This document shows, one piece after another, positions 8,658 through 18,091 of a stretch of 64,000 nucleotides of DNA (position 1 is its first letter; each line of letters starts with the position of its first letter). Both the position numbers and the translations under genes were made by a program. A model generated the notes under the pieces. It made no database searches. It was not told the DNA's origin and worked only from the letters and a program-made list of their open reading frames with translations. Source of the stretch: Kitasatospora sp. A2-31 (GTDB lineage: Bacteria; Actinomycetota; Actinomycetes; Streptomycetales; Streptomycetaceae); contig NZ_JAKNTA010000003.1 of assembly GCF_022288725.1 (NCBI RefSeq), positions 190,972 through 254,971 of the forward strand. The letters are read 5' to 3'.

Positions 8658-9884
8658 TCAGCCGCCCCGGCGCACCTCCAGCACCAGGTGGGCGGCGAGC
8701 CCGAGGAGCAGGCCCCAGAACGCGGAGCCGATCCCGAACAGGCTCATCCCGGAGGCGGTGGCCAGGAAGGTCACCAGCGCGGCGTCCCGCCCGCGCTCCT
8801 CGGCGAGCGCGGTGGCCAGGCTGCCCTGCAGCGAGGCCAGCAGCGCCACGCCGGCGACCACCGCTATCAGCTCCTTCGGCAGGCCGGTGAACAGGCTCAC
8901 CAGCACACCGCCGAAGCTGCCGACCAGTAGGTAGAGCACGCCCGCCGACATCCCGGCGACGTAGCGACGGCGCGGGTCCGGATGGCTCTCCGGTCCGGCG
9001 CAGATGGCCGCGGTGATCGCCGCGAGGTTGACCCCCGGCGAGCCGAACGGCGCCAGCAGCACGGAGAGCCCGCCGGTGGCCCCGATCAGCAGCCGGTCGT
9101 CCGGCCGGTAGCCGAAGGCCCGCATCACCCCGAGGCCGGGGGCGTTCTGCGAGGCCAGCGCGACGATGGTGAGCGGCAGCGCCAGGCCGACCATGGCCGG
9201 TCCGGAGAAGGCGGGCACCGTCAGCACCGGTCGGGTCGGCCCGCCCTGGCCCAGGTGCAGCGGCAGTCCGACGGTGGCCGCGGCCAGCACCCCGCCGGCC
9301 AGCAGCGCGGCCGGAACGGCGTACCGCGGCACCAGCCGCTTGGCCAGCAGGAACGCCGCGAAGCTGCCGAGCACCAGGACGGGCGCGCCGTGCACCGCCC
9401 CGAAGATCCCGGCGCCGAAGGAGAAGAGGATGCCCGCCAGCATCGCGTTGACGATGCCCGCCGGGATCGCGGCGATCAGCCGCCCGAACAGCCCGGTGAC
9501 GCCGAAGAGCACCACCACCACCGCGCTCACCAGGAAGGCGCCGACGGCCTCCCGGTACGGGTACTCACCGAGGCTGGTCACCAGCAGCGCCGCCCCCGGG
9601 GTGGACCACGCGGTGATCACCGGGGTCCGGGTCCACCAGCTGAGCAGCAGGCAGGTGAGCCCGCTGCCGATCGCCACGGCCCAGATCCAGGACGCGGTGT
9701 GGGCCTCGTCCAGCTTCCCCGCGGCGGCCGCCGCGAGCACCACCACCAGCGGCCCGGAGAACGAGACCACGATGCACACCAGCCCGGCCAGCAGCGCCGG
9801 GCCGGAGGCGTCCCGGCGCAGCGAGCGGCGTTCGCCCGGGTCGGTGCGGCGGTCCTTCGAACGGGTTATCAGCTCCTCTGCCAT
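8658..9884 (-). CDS. BenE-family benzoate/H+ symporter-like transporter
   Basis: 408 residues from the ATG at 9884 (MAEELITRSKDRR). The frame runs on upstream, but that part is antisense to the LAXTG gene. There are about 12 hydrophobic segments. BenE hallmarks include GLTCLLLSWWTRTPVITAWSTPGAALL, LIAAIPAGIVNAMLAGILF and GSPGVNLAAITAAICAGPESHPD. The family imports benzoate-type aromatic acids by proton symport, but no aromatic catabolic genes are nearby, so the substrate here is inferred only from the family. GAGGAGGTCC lies upstream, at greater distance than usual. Confidence 0.85.
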   Translation of the reverse strand: MAEELITRSKDRRTDPGERRSLRRDASGPALLAGLVCIVVSFSGPLVVVLAAAAAGKLDEAHTASWIWAVAIGSGLTCLLLSWWTRTPVITAWSTPGAALLVTSLGEYPYREAVGAFLVSAVVVVLFGVTGLFGRLIAAIPAGIVNAMLAGILFSFGAGIFGAVHGAPVLVLGSFAAFLLAKRLVPRYAVPAALLAGGVLAAATVGLPLHLGQGGPTRPVLTVPAFSGPAMVGLALPLTIVALASQNAPGLGVMRAFGYRPDDRLLIGATGGLSVLLAPFGSPGVNLAAITAAICAGPESHPDPRRRYVAGMSAGVLYLLVGSFGGVLVSLFTGLPKELIAVVAGVALLASLQGSLATALAEERGRDAALVTFLATASGMSLFGIGSAFWGLLLGLAAHLVLEVRRGG

Positions 9885-9972
9885 CCCGGCAGTATCCCGA
9901 AGGGACCTCCTCGACGGGCCGTCCGGAGGAATCTCGAAGAACTTCCGAACCCACCTGCAACCCCCCGCGGGG

Positions 9973-10323
9973 ATGGACGTCTTTGGGGGCTTCCGCACCG
10001 TCCAGGTCACCCACCCGAAGGCCGCCGCCGCGGCCAAGCCGACCACCGCCGCCAAGCCGGCGCCCGCCCAGCCGGCCGCCGCCCAGCCGGCCGTCGCCGA
10101 GCCCGCGCCGGCCCAGGCGGCCGGCGCCAAGGCCGTGGCCGCACCGGTGATCCCCGCCGCACCCGCCACCGGCGCACCCGCCGCGGCGCCGGCCGGCACC
10201 ACCGAGCTGGCCCAGACCGGTGCGGACACCCCCACCGGCTTCCTCGCCGCCGCCTCCGCCGCCGTCCTGGCCCTGGGCGCCGGCGTCATGATCGCCGTGC
10301 GCCGGCTGCGTCCCCAGCGCTGA
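9973..10323 (+). CDS. Small Ala/Pro-rich protein with LAXTG-type sorting tail
   Basis: 116 residues from the ATG at 9973. The body is an Ala/Pro/Lys-rich, probably disordered stalk (about 15-75). The C-terminus has LAQTG (about residues 79-83), a hydrophobic helix (FLAAASAAVLALGAGVMIAV) and a basic tail RRLRPQR. That is the layout of a sortase substrate; streptomycete class E sortases prefer LAXTG. Oddly, the N-terminus has no signal peptide and the start has only a weak CGGGG site, so the start may be wrong or the gene decayed. It is divergent from the BenE gene, only 88 bases away. Confidence 0.6.
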   Translation: MDVFGGFRTVQVTHPKAAAAAKPTTAAKPAPAQPAAAQPAVAEPAPAQAAGAKAVAAPVIPAAPATGAPAAAPAGTTELAQTGADTPTGFLAAASAAVLALGAGVMIAVRRLRPQR

Positions 10324-10340
10324 CCGGACCCGGCAACGGA

Positions 10341-10381
10341 AGGGGCCCTTCCCCCGCACCACGTGCGGGGGAAGGGCCCCT
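10341..10381. terminator. Strong bidirectional terminator
   Basis: A 19-base perfect stem with a 3-base loop (CAC), located between the LAXTG gene and the convergent end of the E2 gene. Confidence 0.8.
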
Positions 10382-10400
10382 CCTCGGTCTCCCGGGCCGG

Positions 10401-11804
10401 TCAGCCCCAGGTGATGAGGCGCTTCGGGTGCTCCAGCAGCGCGGCCACGTCGGCCAGCACCTTGGAACCCAGCTCCCCGTCCACCAGGCGGTGGTCGAAG
10501 GAGAGCGCGAGGGTGGTCACCTGACGCGGGACGACCTTGCCCTTGTGCACCCAGGGCAGCTCCCGGACCGCGCCGAAGGCGAGGATCGCCGCCTCGCCCG
10601 GGTTGAGGATCGGGGTGCCCGTGTCGACGCCGAAGACGCCGACGTTGGTGATGGTGATCGTGCCGCCCTGCATGTCGGCCGGCGGGGTCTTGCCCTGGCG
10701 GGCGGTGTCGATCAGCTCGCCGAGCGAGACCGCCAGGCCCGAGAGCGTCTTGCCGCCCGCGTCCTTGATGTTCGGGACGATCAGGCCGCGCGGGGTGGCC
10801 GCGGCGATGCCGAGGTTCACCTGACCGCGGATGACGATCTCCTGGGCGGCCTCGTCCCAGTGGGCGTTGATCTCCGGGTGGCGCTTGATCGCGACCAGCA
10901 GCGCCTTGGCGACCAGCAGCAGCGGGCTGACCCGGACGTCCCGGCCCAGCTCACCGCTCTCCTTGAGCCGGCGCACGAACTTCATCGTCCGGGTCACGTC
11001 GACCTGGACGAACTCGGTGACGTGCGGGGCGGTGAACGCCGAGGCGACCATCGCCTGCGCGGTCGCCTTGCGGACGCCCTTGACCGGCACCCGGACGTCG
11101 CCGGCACCGGACACCGCGACCGGGACGGCCACCGGCGCCTCGGGGGCGGCCGGGGCCTCCACCGCGGCGGCGGGCGCGGCCGCGGCCGCGGCGTGCGCGT
11201 GGACGTCGTCACGGGTGATCACACCGGCCGGACCGGTCGGGGTGACGGCCCGCAGGTCGACGCCGAGGTCTTTGGCCAGCTTGCGGACCGGCGGCTTCGC
11301 CAGCGGCCGCTCGCCCGAGGGCTGCTCCGGCACCACCGGCGCGGGGGCCGGGGCGACGGGGGCCACCGGAGCGGCGGGAGCCGGGGGGGCGACCTTGGTG
11401 GTGGTCGTGGTGCGCCGGGCCCGGCGCTGGGTGCCGCCGGTACGCGGGCCGTAGCCCACCAGCACGGCGCGCCGCTCCGGCTCGGCCGGGGCCGGGGTCG
11501 GAGCGGCCGCGGGTGCGGGCACCGCCGGGGCGGCCGCCCCGGCCTCGCCGGCCACCGCGACCGAGATGATCACGGTGCCGACGTCGACCGTCGCGCCCTC
11601 CGGGAAGAACAACTGCTCCACGACCCCGTTGAACGGGATCGGCAGCTCCACGGCGGCCTTCGCGGTCTCCACCTCGCAGACGACCTGCCCGTCGGTGACG
11701 GTGTCACCGGGCTTGACGTACCAGCTGAGGATCTCGGCCTCGGTGAGGCCCTCGCCCACGTCGGGCATCTTGAACTCGCGGAGCGAGCGGACTTCGGTGG
11801 TCAT
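10401..11804 (-). CDS. Branched-chain 2-oxoacid dehydrogenase E2 (dihydrolipoamide acyltransferase)
   Basis: 467 residues from the ATG at 11804 with GGGGAGCG upstream. One N-terminal lipoyl domain has the modified lysine in VETAKAAVE (Lys49). A long Ala/Pro linker leads to a peripheral subunit-binding domain (ASGERPLAKPPVRKLAKDLG-like region, then VITRDDVHA). The catalytic domain ends with the active-site SFDHRLVDG motif. It transfers acyl groups from E1 to CoA, making isobutyryl-, 2-methylbutyryl- and isovaleryl-CoA from Val, Ile and Leu keto acids; in streptomycetes these prime branched fatty acids and polyketides. It is the third gene of the E1alpha-E1beta-E2 operon. E3 is not encoded here. 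Confidence 0.9.
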   Translation of the reverse strand: MTTEVRSLREFKMPDVGEGLTEAEILSWYVKPGDTVTDGQVVCEVETAKAAVELPIPFNGVVEQLFFPEGATVDVGTVIISVAVAGEAGAAAPAVPAPAAAPTPAPAEPERRAVLVGYGPRTGGTQRRARRTTTTTKVAPPAPAAPVAPVAPAPAPVVPEQPSGERPLAKPPVRKLAKDLGVDLRAVTPTGPAGVITRDDVHAHAAAAAAPAAAVEAPAAPEAPVAVPVAVSGAGDVRVPVKGVRKATAQAMVASAFTAPHVTEFVQVDVTRTMKFVRRLKESGELGRDVRVSPLLLVAKALLVAIKRHPEINAHWDEAAQEIVIRGQVNLGIAAATPRGLIVPNIKDAGGKTLSGLAVSLGELIDTARQGKTPPADMQGGTITITNVGVFGVDTGTPILNPGEAAILAFGAVRELPWVHKGKVVPRQVTTLALSFDHRLVDGELGSKVLADVAALLEHPKRLITWG

Positions 11805-11818
11805 GGTCGCTCCCCGGT

Positions 11819-12793
11819 TCAGTACGCGAGCGCGCGGTCGACGGCGTCGAGCACGCGGTCCAGGTCCGGGAGGAAGGCCTCCTCGACCCGGGACGGCGGG
11901 TACGGCGCGTAGTAGCCGCCGACCCGCAGGATCGGCGCCTCCAGGTGGTAGAAGCACTTCTCGGTGAGGCGGGCGGCCAGCTCGGCGCCCATGCCCAGGA
12001 ACACCGGTGCCTCGTGCACCACGATGCCGCGCCCGGTCCGCTTGACCGACTCCTCCAGGGTGGCGAAGTCGACCGGGGAGAGCGAGCGGAGGTCCACGAC
12101 CTCCAGCCGGCGGCCGTCCTCCTCCGCCGCCGCGGCCGCCTCCAGGCAGACCTTGACCATCGGGCCGTAGGCGATCAGCGTGGCGTCGGCGCCGGGGCGG
12201 ACGATCCGGGCGGCGTGCAGGTCCAGGTCGGCCGCGTCGCCGACCTCGCCCTTGTCCCAGTACCGGCGCTTCGGCTCCAGGAAGATCACCGGGTCGTCCG
12301 ACTCGATCGCCTGCCGCAGCATCCAGTGCGCGTCGTGCGCGTTGGACGGCGTGACGACCTTCAGGCCGGCCGTGTGGGCGAAGTACGCCTCGTGCGACTC
12401 GCTGTGGTGCTCCACCGCACCGATGCCGCCGGCGTACGGGATGCGCACGGTGACCGGCATCTTCACGTGGCCCAGGGCGCGGGCGTGCATCTTCGCCAGC
12501 TGGGAGACGATCTGGTCGAACGCGGGGTAGACGAAGCCGTCGAACTGGATCTCCACGACCGGGCGGTAGCCGCGCAGGGCCAGGCCGATCGCGGTGCCGA
12601 CGATGCCGGACTCGGCCAGCGGGGTGTCGATGACCCGACCGTCGCCGAAGTCCTTCTGCAGACCGTCGGTGATCCGGAACACGCCGCCGAGCTTGCCGAT
12701 GTCCTCGCCCATCAGGACGGTCTTCGGGTCGTTCTCCAGCGACTTGCGCAGCGCCTCGTTCAGCGCCTTCGCGATGCTGAGCTGACCGGCCAT
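11819..12793 (-). CDS. 2-oxoisovalerate dehydrogenase E1 beta subunit
   Basis: 324 residues, the usual length for E1 beta. Conserved blocks include TVLMGEDIGKLGGVFRITDG near the start, DTPLAESGIVGTAIGLALRGYRPVVEIQF, and the phosphate-loop-like segment PYAGGIGAVEHHSESHEAYFAHTAGLKVV. With the alpha subunit it forms the thiamine-diphosphate heterotetramer that decarboxylates branched-chain 2-oxo acids. Its ATG overlaps the alpha-subunit stop codon (ATGA), which implies translational coupling, and E2 follows after 14 bases. Confidence 0.92.
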   Translation of the reverse strand: MAGQLSIAKALNEALRKSLENDPKTVLMGEDIGKLGGVFRITDGLQKDFGDGRVIDTPLAESGIVGTAIGLALRGYRPVVEIQFDGFVYPAFDQIVSQLAKMHARALGHVKMPVTVRIPYAGGIGAVEHHSESHEAYFAHTAGLKVVTPSNAHDAHWMLRQAIESDDPVIFLEPKRRYWDKGEVGDAADLDLHAARIVRPGADATLIAYGPMVKVCLEAAAAAEEDGRRLEVVDLRSLSPVDFATLEESVKRTGRGIVVHEAPVFLGMGAELAARLTEKCFYHLEAPILRVGGYYAPYPPSRVEEAFLPDLDRVLDAVDRALAY

Positions 12794-13947
12794 CAGAGGT
12801 TCTCCCCCGCCTCGAAGGAGGCCGCGTACTCCAGGTACTCGGCCCGTTCCTCATCGACCAGCGCGTGCGGCTCCGCGTACACGTGGTCGAAGATCAGGGT
12901 CGGGTCCGGGTCCGGCATGCTCCGCACGCCCTCGCGCACCCGCAGCCCCAGCTGCTCGCTCTCGGCGTCGATCGAGGCGAAGAACTCCTCGTCGGCCAGG
13001 CCCTCCTTCTCCAGGAGCGCCCTGAGCCGGATGATCGGGTCCTTGGCCTTCCAGGCCTCGGTCTCCTCGGCCAGCCGGTAGCGGGTGGGGTCGTCGGAGG
13101 TGGTGTGCGCGCCCATCCGGTAGGTGAACGCCTCGATCAGCACCGGGCCGTTGCCGCTGCGCGCGTGGTCGAGCGCCCAGCGGGTGACGGCCAGGCAGGC
13201 CAGCACGTCGTTGCCGTCGACCCGGACGCCCGGGAAGCCGAAGCCGGAGGCCCGCCGGTACAGCGGGATCTTGGTCTGGGTGGTGGTGGGCTCGGAGATC
13301 GCCCACTGGTTGTTCTGGCAGAAGAACACGACCGGGGCGTTGTAGACCGAGGCGAAGGTGAAGGCCTCGTTGACGTCGCCCTGGCTGGAGGCGCCGTCAC
13401 CGAAGTAGGCGATCACCGCGTCGTCCGCGCCGTCCTTGGACACACCCATCGCGTAACCGGTGGCGTGCAGGGTCTGCGCACCGATCACGATCGTGTAGAG
13501 GTGGAAGTTCTTCTCGTTCGGATCCCAGCCGCCGTGGTTCACGCCGCGGAACATGCCGAGCAGGTTCAGCGGGTCCACGTCGCGGCACCAGGCCACGCCG
13601 TGCTCGCGGTACGTGGGGAAGGCGTAGTCGCCGGTGCGCATGGCCCGCCCGGACCCGACCTGGGCGGCCTCCTGCCCGAGCAGCGAGGCCCACAGGCCCA
13701 GCTCGCCCTGGCGCTGCAGCGCGGTGGCCTCCGCGTCGAACCGGCGCACCAGCACCAGGTCGCGGTAGAGGGCGCGCAGCTCCTCCGGGGTGGTGGTGAG
13801 CGGGAAGTCCTTGTGCTCGACCCGCTCCCCTTCCGGGGTGAGCAGCTGTACGAGCTCCGGCTGGGCGTCCGTACCCGTGGCGCGGAGGGTGTCAGGGACG
13901 CCGGGGGCCGCCTTCTTGCGAGCCCTCGCCGTGCTTTTGACGGTCAC
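12793..13947 (-). CDS. 2-oxoisovalerate dehydrogenase E1 alpha subunit
   Basis: 384 residues from the GTG at 13947, chosen because GAGGAG sits 5 bases upstream; an in-frame GTG at 13953 directly abuts that site and is less likely. The thiamine-diphosphate motif runs from [14 protein letters not shown] to [11 protein letters not shown]. Other family blocks are [19 protein letters not shown] and [10 protein letters not shown]. It is the first gene of the bkd-type operon. The N-terminal ~35 residues are basic and variable. Regulation probably acts in the 379-base spacer shared with the response regulator. Confidence 0.92.
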   Translation of the reverse strand: MTVKSTARARKKAAPGVPDTLRATGTDAQPELVQLLTPEGERVEHKDFPLTTTPEELRALYRDLVLVRRFDAEATALQRQGELGLWASLLGQEAAQVGSGRAMRTGDYAFPTYREHGVAWCRDVDPLNLLGMFRGVNHGGWDPNEKNFHLYTIVIGAQTLHATGYAMGVSKDGADDAVIAYFGDGASSQGDVNEAFTFASVYNAPVVFFCQNNQWAISEPTTTQTKIPLYRRASGFGFPGVRVDGNDVLACLAVTRWALDHARSGNGPVLIEAFTYRMGAHTTSDDPTRYRLAEETEAWKAKDPIIRLRALLEKEGLADEEFFASIDAESEQLGLRVREGVRSMPDPDPTLIFDHVYAEPHALVDEERAEYLEYAASFEAGENL

Positions 13948-14326
13948 GTTCACTCCTCGGTCTGTCCGGCCGCCCGGGGTCGCCGGTGACCGGTCCGGTC
14001 ACCGCCTTGCGGGGCGCGCGTGGGTGTGCGCACCGGCTGCGAGGCTGGTGGTGATCCTGTTCCGACGGCGTCCCTCACGAGAACGTTACCCAGCGGCAGC
14101 CCTTGGCGCCCTTGCGCTAGGACGTCCTACTTGTTGGGCTCCGACAACTGCGGGTGTGGCGCAGCTCTCAATTCGGTCGCCTTCAGGACACCAGCGCACG
14201 TTATCCGGGCGGAGGCCTCCGCGTAAGGGGGTTACCGGCATCGGTTTTGACCGCTCTGGCCGGATAGCGATCCCGGCCCGGTACAGGCGAGAGGTCTTTT
14301 GTAGGGTGATATGGGAGGCTTTGCGC
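13948..14326. promoter_or_regulatory. Divergent promoter region, bkd operon / response regulator
   Basis: A 379-base gene-free spacer between oppositely transcribed genes. It holds a perfect 12-base palindrome, TAGGACGTCCTA, at 14118-14129, followed by TTGTTGGGCTCCGACAAC, a partial inverted repeat. A possible weak promoter for the regulator is TAGGGT at about 14303. No open reading frame here looks coding. Confidence 0.45.
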
Positions 14327-14986
14327 GTGACTGATAACGGACAAATCAGGGTATTCCTGCTCGACGATCACGAGGTGGTCCGGCGGGGCGTCCACGACCT
14401 GCTTTCGGTCGAGGACGACATCGAGGTGGTCGGCGAGGCCGGCACCGCCGCCGAGGCCGTGATCAGGATCCCGGCCGTCCACCCCGACGTCGCCGTGCTC
14501 GACGTCCGGCTCCCGGACGGCAACGGCGTGGAGGTCTGCCGCGAGGTCCGCTCCCGGCTGCCGGAGATCAAGTGCCTGATGCTCACCTCGTTCTCGGACG
14601 ACGAGGCGCTGTTCGACTCGATCATGGCGGGTGCCTCCGGCTACGTCCTGAAGGCGATCCGCGGGACCGACCTGATCACCGCCGTCCGGGACGTGGCGGC
14701 CGGCCGGTCGCTGCTCGACCCCGTCGCCACGAGCCGGGTCCTGGCCCGGCTGCGCGAGGGCGGGGAGAAGGAGGACGAGCGGCTGGCCCAGCTGACCAAG
14801 CAGGAACGGCGCATCCTCGACCTGATCGGCGAGGGGATGACCAACCGGCAGATCGGCAACGAGCTGCACCTCGCCGAGAAGACCGTGAAGAACTACGTCT
14901 CCAGCCTGCTGGCCAAGATGGGCATGGAGCGGCGCACCCAGGCCGCGGCCTTCGTGGCCCGGCACCAGGCGGACCAGCAGCACTGA
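14327..14986 (+). CDS. NarL/LuxR-family response regulator
   Basis: 219 residues from the GTG at 14327 with GGGAGG upstream. The receiver domain (about 7-125) has the acidic pair Asp13/Asp14, the phosphorylation site Asp59 ([11 protein letters not shown]), the switch Thr in [11 protein letters not shown] and the Lys in [10 protein letters not shown]. The C-terminal LuxR-type helix-turn-helix is [40 protein letters not shown]. No histidine kinase is adjacent, so it is an orphan regulator. From memory, S. coelicolor has an orphan regulator (SCO3818) next to a bkd cluster, which this arrangement resembles. Control of the divergent bkd operon is plausible but unproven. Confidence 0.9.
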   Translation: MTDNGQIRVFLLDDHEVVRRGVHDLLSVEDDIEVVGEAGTAAEAVIRIPAVHPDVAVLDVRLPDGNGVEVCREVRSRLPEIKCLMLTSFSDDEALFDSIMAGASGYVLKAIRGTDLITAVRDVAAGRSLLDPVATSRVLARLREGGEKEDERLAQLTKQERRILDLIGEGMTNRQIGNELHLAEKTVKNYVSSLLAKMGMERRTQAAAFVARHQADQQH

Positions 14987-15098
14987 CGCGGCGTCGGCCG
15001 GGGCGCCGACCGCCACCGCCCCACCGCCGGCCACCTCCTGCATGCACAGGTCTGACGCCTTGTCAAGTACCCTCACCAGCTGGCCCTAACCTCGGGCT

Positions 15099-16187
15099 GT
15101 GACTTTCAGCCAGACCCTCGCCTGCGCCCCGGCCCGCCCCGACCTCTCCGCACCCCCCATAGGGACGCTCAGCCCGCCCGTCCCGCACGCCGCTCTCGCC
15201 GAGGTCCTGCGCCGTTACCGGGTGGGGCGGCTGCTGACCGCCGAGCCGGTCGCCGAGGGCCTGTTGAACCGCGGCTACCGCGTCACGACCGAGGCCGGCA
15301 CGTACTTCCTGAAGTGCTACGTCGACGCCGCCACCGCCAACCGCGGGGCGATCTCCGAGCACCACCGCGCGATGGGCGCGCTGCACGCGCTCGGACTGCC
15401 CGTCTCCCCTCCGCTGGGCTGCGCCGAACGCTCCTGCACGGTGGCCGCGTTCGGCGGCCGGCTGTTCGCGCTCTTCCCCTGGGTGAATGGCCGACACCGG
15501 CACGGTACCGACCTCACCCTGCCGCAGTGCGACGAACTCGGCGCGCTGCTCGGACACCTGCACGGCGCACTCGACGAAGTCTGCGCCCCGGTCGCACAAC
15601 CCGCCGGCTACCGCAGCGCCGACCCGCTCGACAGCGCGGCGCTCGCCCGCGAACTGCAGCTGCGCGCCCGCGACCACCGCCCGTACGGCGAGCTGGACGC
15701 CCTGGTGGAACGGCGCCTCGACGAACGGCTCGACCTGCTGGCCGAACACGCCCACCGCCGGCCGGAGCCGACGGCCGCGCCGCCCACCGGCTGGACGCAC
15801 GGCGACTTCCACGGGCTCAACCTGCTGCACGGGGACGCCGGGATCGCGGCCGTCCTCGACTGGGACAAGCTCGGCCCCCAGCCGCGCGCGGAGGAGGCCG
15901 TCCGGGCCGCCACGCTGGTCTTCAACGACCGGACCACCGGGGTCCTCGACCTGGTCCGGGTCCGGCACTACTCGCAGGCCTACCGCGCCACGGGGGCCGC
16001 CACCGCGGAGCACCTGGCCGCCGCGGTGCACCGGGTCTGGTGGGAGCGGCTCAACGACTTCTGGATGCTCCAGTGGCGCTACCAGCGGGCCGACCACCGG
16101 GCCGACCCGCTCTACCCCGCCTCGGCGGGCCAGTTGGCGTGGTGGTGCCAGGAGTACGAACAGGTCCTGGACGCCTTCGCCAACTGA
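15099..16187 (+). CDS. Aminoglycoside-phosphotransferase-fold protein
   Basis: 362 residues with a GTG start. The kinase-like fold is shown by the catalytic loop THGDFHGLNLLHG (Brenner motif, Asp in HGD) and the metal-binding AVLDWDKLGPQPRAEE. An N-terminal lobe lysine lies in YFLKCYVD. Members phosphorylate small molecules such as aminoglycosides, choline or homoserine; the VLLNRGYR/GLLNRGYRVTT-type N-lobe is nearer the homoserine kinase II-like group than drug-resistance enzymes. The substrate is unknown. It ends 8 bases from the stop of the convergent Ser/Thr kinase. Confidence 0.82.
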   Translation: MTFSQTLACAPARPDLSAPPIGTLSPPVPHAALAEVLRRYRVGRLLTAEPVAEGLLNRGYRVTTEAGTYFLKCYVDAATANRGAISEHHRAMGALHALGLPVSPPLGCAERSCTVAAFGGRLFALFPWVNGRHRHGTDLTLPQCDELGALLGHLHGALDEVCAPVAQPAGYRSADPLDSAALARELQLRARDHRPYGELDALVERRLDERLDLLAEHAHRRPEPTAAPPTGWTHGDFHGLNLLHGDAGIAAVLDWDKLGPQPRAEEAVRAATLVFNDRTTGVLDLVRVRHYSQAYRATGAATAEHLAAAVHRVWWERLNDFWMLQWRYQRADHRADPLYPASAGQLAWWCQEYEQVLDAFAN

Positions 16188-16195
16188 CCCGGCGG

Positions 16196-17980
16196 TCAGC
16201 CTCCGGCCGGCGGGGTGGCCGGACCGGTGCCGCCGCCACCGCCGCCACCGCTGGTCGAGGTCGGCTTCGGCGGCGGCTGGGTCGCCGTCGCCCCGCCGGT
16301 GGGCGTGCTGGTCCCGCCGCCGGTCGGCGTGCTGGTCGCACCGCCCGTCGGGGTCCCGGTCGCCGTCGCCGTAGCCGTCGGCGTCCTGGTGCCGGTGGCG
16401 GTCGCGGTGGAGGTCGGCGTGTGCTTGCCGGAGGGCACGGTGGGCGCCTGGCTCTGGTTGCCGCCGAAGGTGTTGTCGGTCGGCTGCTGCGGCCGCCGCG
16501 TGGCCTGCGTGGTCGGCACCGCGGTCGGGGACGAGCCCGTGGTGGGCGTCCCGGCCTCGGTCGTGGGGGCGGTCGACACCGTCGCACTGGGCGTGGGCCC
16601 GTGCTTCGTCCCGCCGTCGCCGCCGTCGCCGCTCAGCGCGAACCCGATGCCCGCTCCGGCGGCCACCAGCACCGCCACGGCGCCGGCCACCCAGCCCCAG
16701 GGGCCGCGCCGCCGCCCGGAGCCGTTCCCGTCGCCGCCGTGACCGCCCGAGCCGTCGTCGGCCCCGCCGTACGGTCCGCCGGCACCGGGGTAGGACGTGG
16801 CCTGGGTCTGCGGCGTCGAGGACGGCGGGAACGGCATCATCGTGGTCGCGTCACCGGACGCACCGGCACCGAGCACGGCGGTCTCGTCCGTGCCGATCAC
16901 CGGCGTGGCCCCGCTGTGGCCCTGGCCCGCGGCCGCCAGCCCGGCCGCCGCGGCGCCGGCCGCCCAGGCCCCGCCGGCACCGTGCATCTCGCGCAGCGCG
17001 TGCTGGACGTGGGCGCGGAACTCGTCGGCGTCCTGGAACCGGTCGTCGGGGTTCTTGGCCAGCGAGCGCAGCACCAGGTGGTCGAGCGCCGCCGGCACCC
17101 GTCCGTTGGCCTGCGACGGCGGCACCGGCGGGTCCTGCACGTGCTGGTAGACCACCGAGAGCGGGGTGTCGCCGGTGAACGGCGGGCGCAGCGTCAGCAG
17201 CTCGTAGAGCATGCAGCCGGCCGCGTAGAGGTCCGAGCGGTGGTCCACCGGCTTGCCGAGCGCCTGCTCGGGCGAGAGGTACTGCGGGGTGCCCATGACC
17301 ATGCCGGTCTGGGTCATGGTGCTGGCGGTGCCGGTCAGTGCGCGGGCGATGCCGAAGTCCATCACCTTCACCGCGCCGGTGGTGGTGATGATGACGTTGG
17401 CGGGCTTGATGTCCCGGTGCACGATGCCGTGCCGGTGGCTGTAGGCGAGCGCCTCCAGGACCCCGGCGATGATGATCAGCGCCTGGTCGACCGGCGGCGC
17501 CTCCTCGTCCACCAGCAGCTCGCGGACGGTGCGGCCCTCGACCAGCTCCATGACGATGTACGGCGTCGACTCGTCGCCGACGTACTCCTCGCCCGTGTCG
17601 TAGACCGAGACGATCGAGTGGTGGTTGAGCGCCGCGACGGCGTGCGCCTCGCGCGTGAACCGCAGCCGGGCGATGTCGTCCTGGGCCAGCTCGCCGCGGA
17701 GCAGCTTGACCGCGACCGTGCGGCCCAGCCGGATGTCCTGGGCCGCGAACACCTCGGCCATGCCGCCGCGGCCGAGCCGGTGGGTCAGCCGGTAGCGGCC
17801 GTCGCCGACCGTGCCGAGCGGGGCCGCGGTGCCCCGGCCGGGCGTCCGGGGGCCGCCGCCGTAGGGCGGGAGCGCGGTGGTGGCACCGTCGCTACCGGCT
17901 TCGCCCGCCTTCGGGGGCTCGCCGGCCGGGCCGGCCGTCCAGGCACCCTCGTCGTCGTCCGGCTGATGCGTCTGTGCCAT
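16196..17980 (-). CDS. Transmembrane Ser/Thr protein kinase
   Basis: 594 residues from the ATG at 17980 (GAGGAGCG upstream). The kinase domain covers about 63-330: glycine loop LGRGGMAEVF, Lys92 (VAVKLL), HRDIKPAN with Asp190, DFG at 208-210 and GTPQYLSPEQ. A Gly/Pro linker leads to one membrane helix (WVAGAVAVLVAAGAGIGFAL, about 425-445). Beyond it is a Thr/Pro/Gly-rich extracellular tail with repeats of TPTGG type and no PASTA domain. It is a PknB-class signalling kinase with intact catalytic residues. A second kinase gene lies 111 bases upstream in the same orientation. Confidence 0.92.
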   Translation of the reverse strand: MAQTHQPDDDEGAWTAGPAGEPPKAGEAGSDGATTALPPYGGGPRTPGRGTAAPLGTVGDGRYRLTHRLGRGGMAEVFAAQDIRLGRTVAVKLLRGELAQDDIARLRFTREAHAVAALNHHSIVSVYDTGEEYVGDESTPYIVMELVEGRTVRELLVDEEAPPVDQALIIIAGVLEALAYSHRHGIVHRDIKPANVIITTTGAVKVMDFGIARALTGTASTMTQTGMVMGTPQYLSPEQALGKPVDHRSDLYAAGCMLYELLTLRPPFTGDTPLSVVYQHVQDPPVPPSQANGRVPAALDHLVLRSLAKNPDDRFQDADEFRAHVQHALREMHGAGGAWAAGAAAAGLAAAGQGHSGATPVIGTDETAVLGAGASGDATTMMPFPPSSTPQTQATSYPGAGGPYGGADDGSGGHGGDGNGSGRRRGPWGWVAGAVAVLVAAGAGIGFALSGDGGDGGTKHGPTPSATVSTAPTTEAGTPTTGSSPTAVPTTQATRRPQQPTDNTFGGNQSQAPTVPSGKHTPTSTATATGTRTPTATATATGTPTGGATSTPTGGGTSTPTGGATATQPPPKPTSTSGGGGGGGTGPATPPAGG

Positions 17981-18091
17981 CGCTCCTCGCCCCGGGCCTT
18001 CGCTCGGATCGCGGTGCCCTGTCGCTTCGTATCCCCGAACGCTACCGCCTTCGGCCTTCCCCCGTAGCACGCCCGATCCGGGCGGAACGCA

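Noticed and set aside
8982..11912. 976-codon forward frame
   Set aside because: It is antisense to BenE and the E2 gene, which have clear motifs, and has no recognisable domain.
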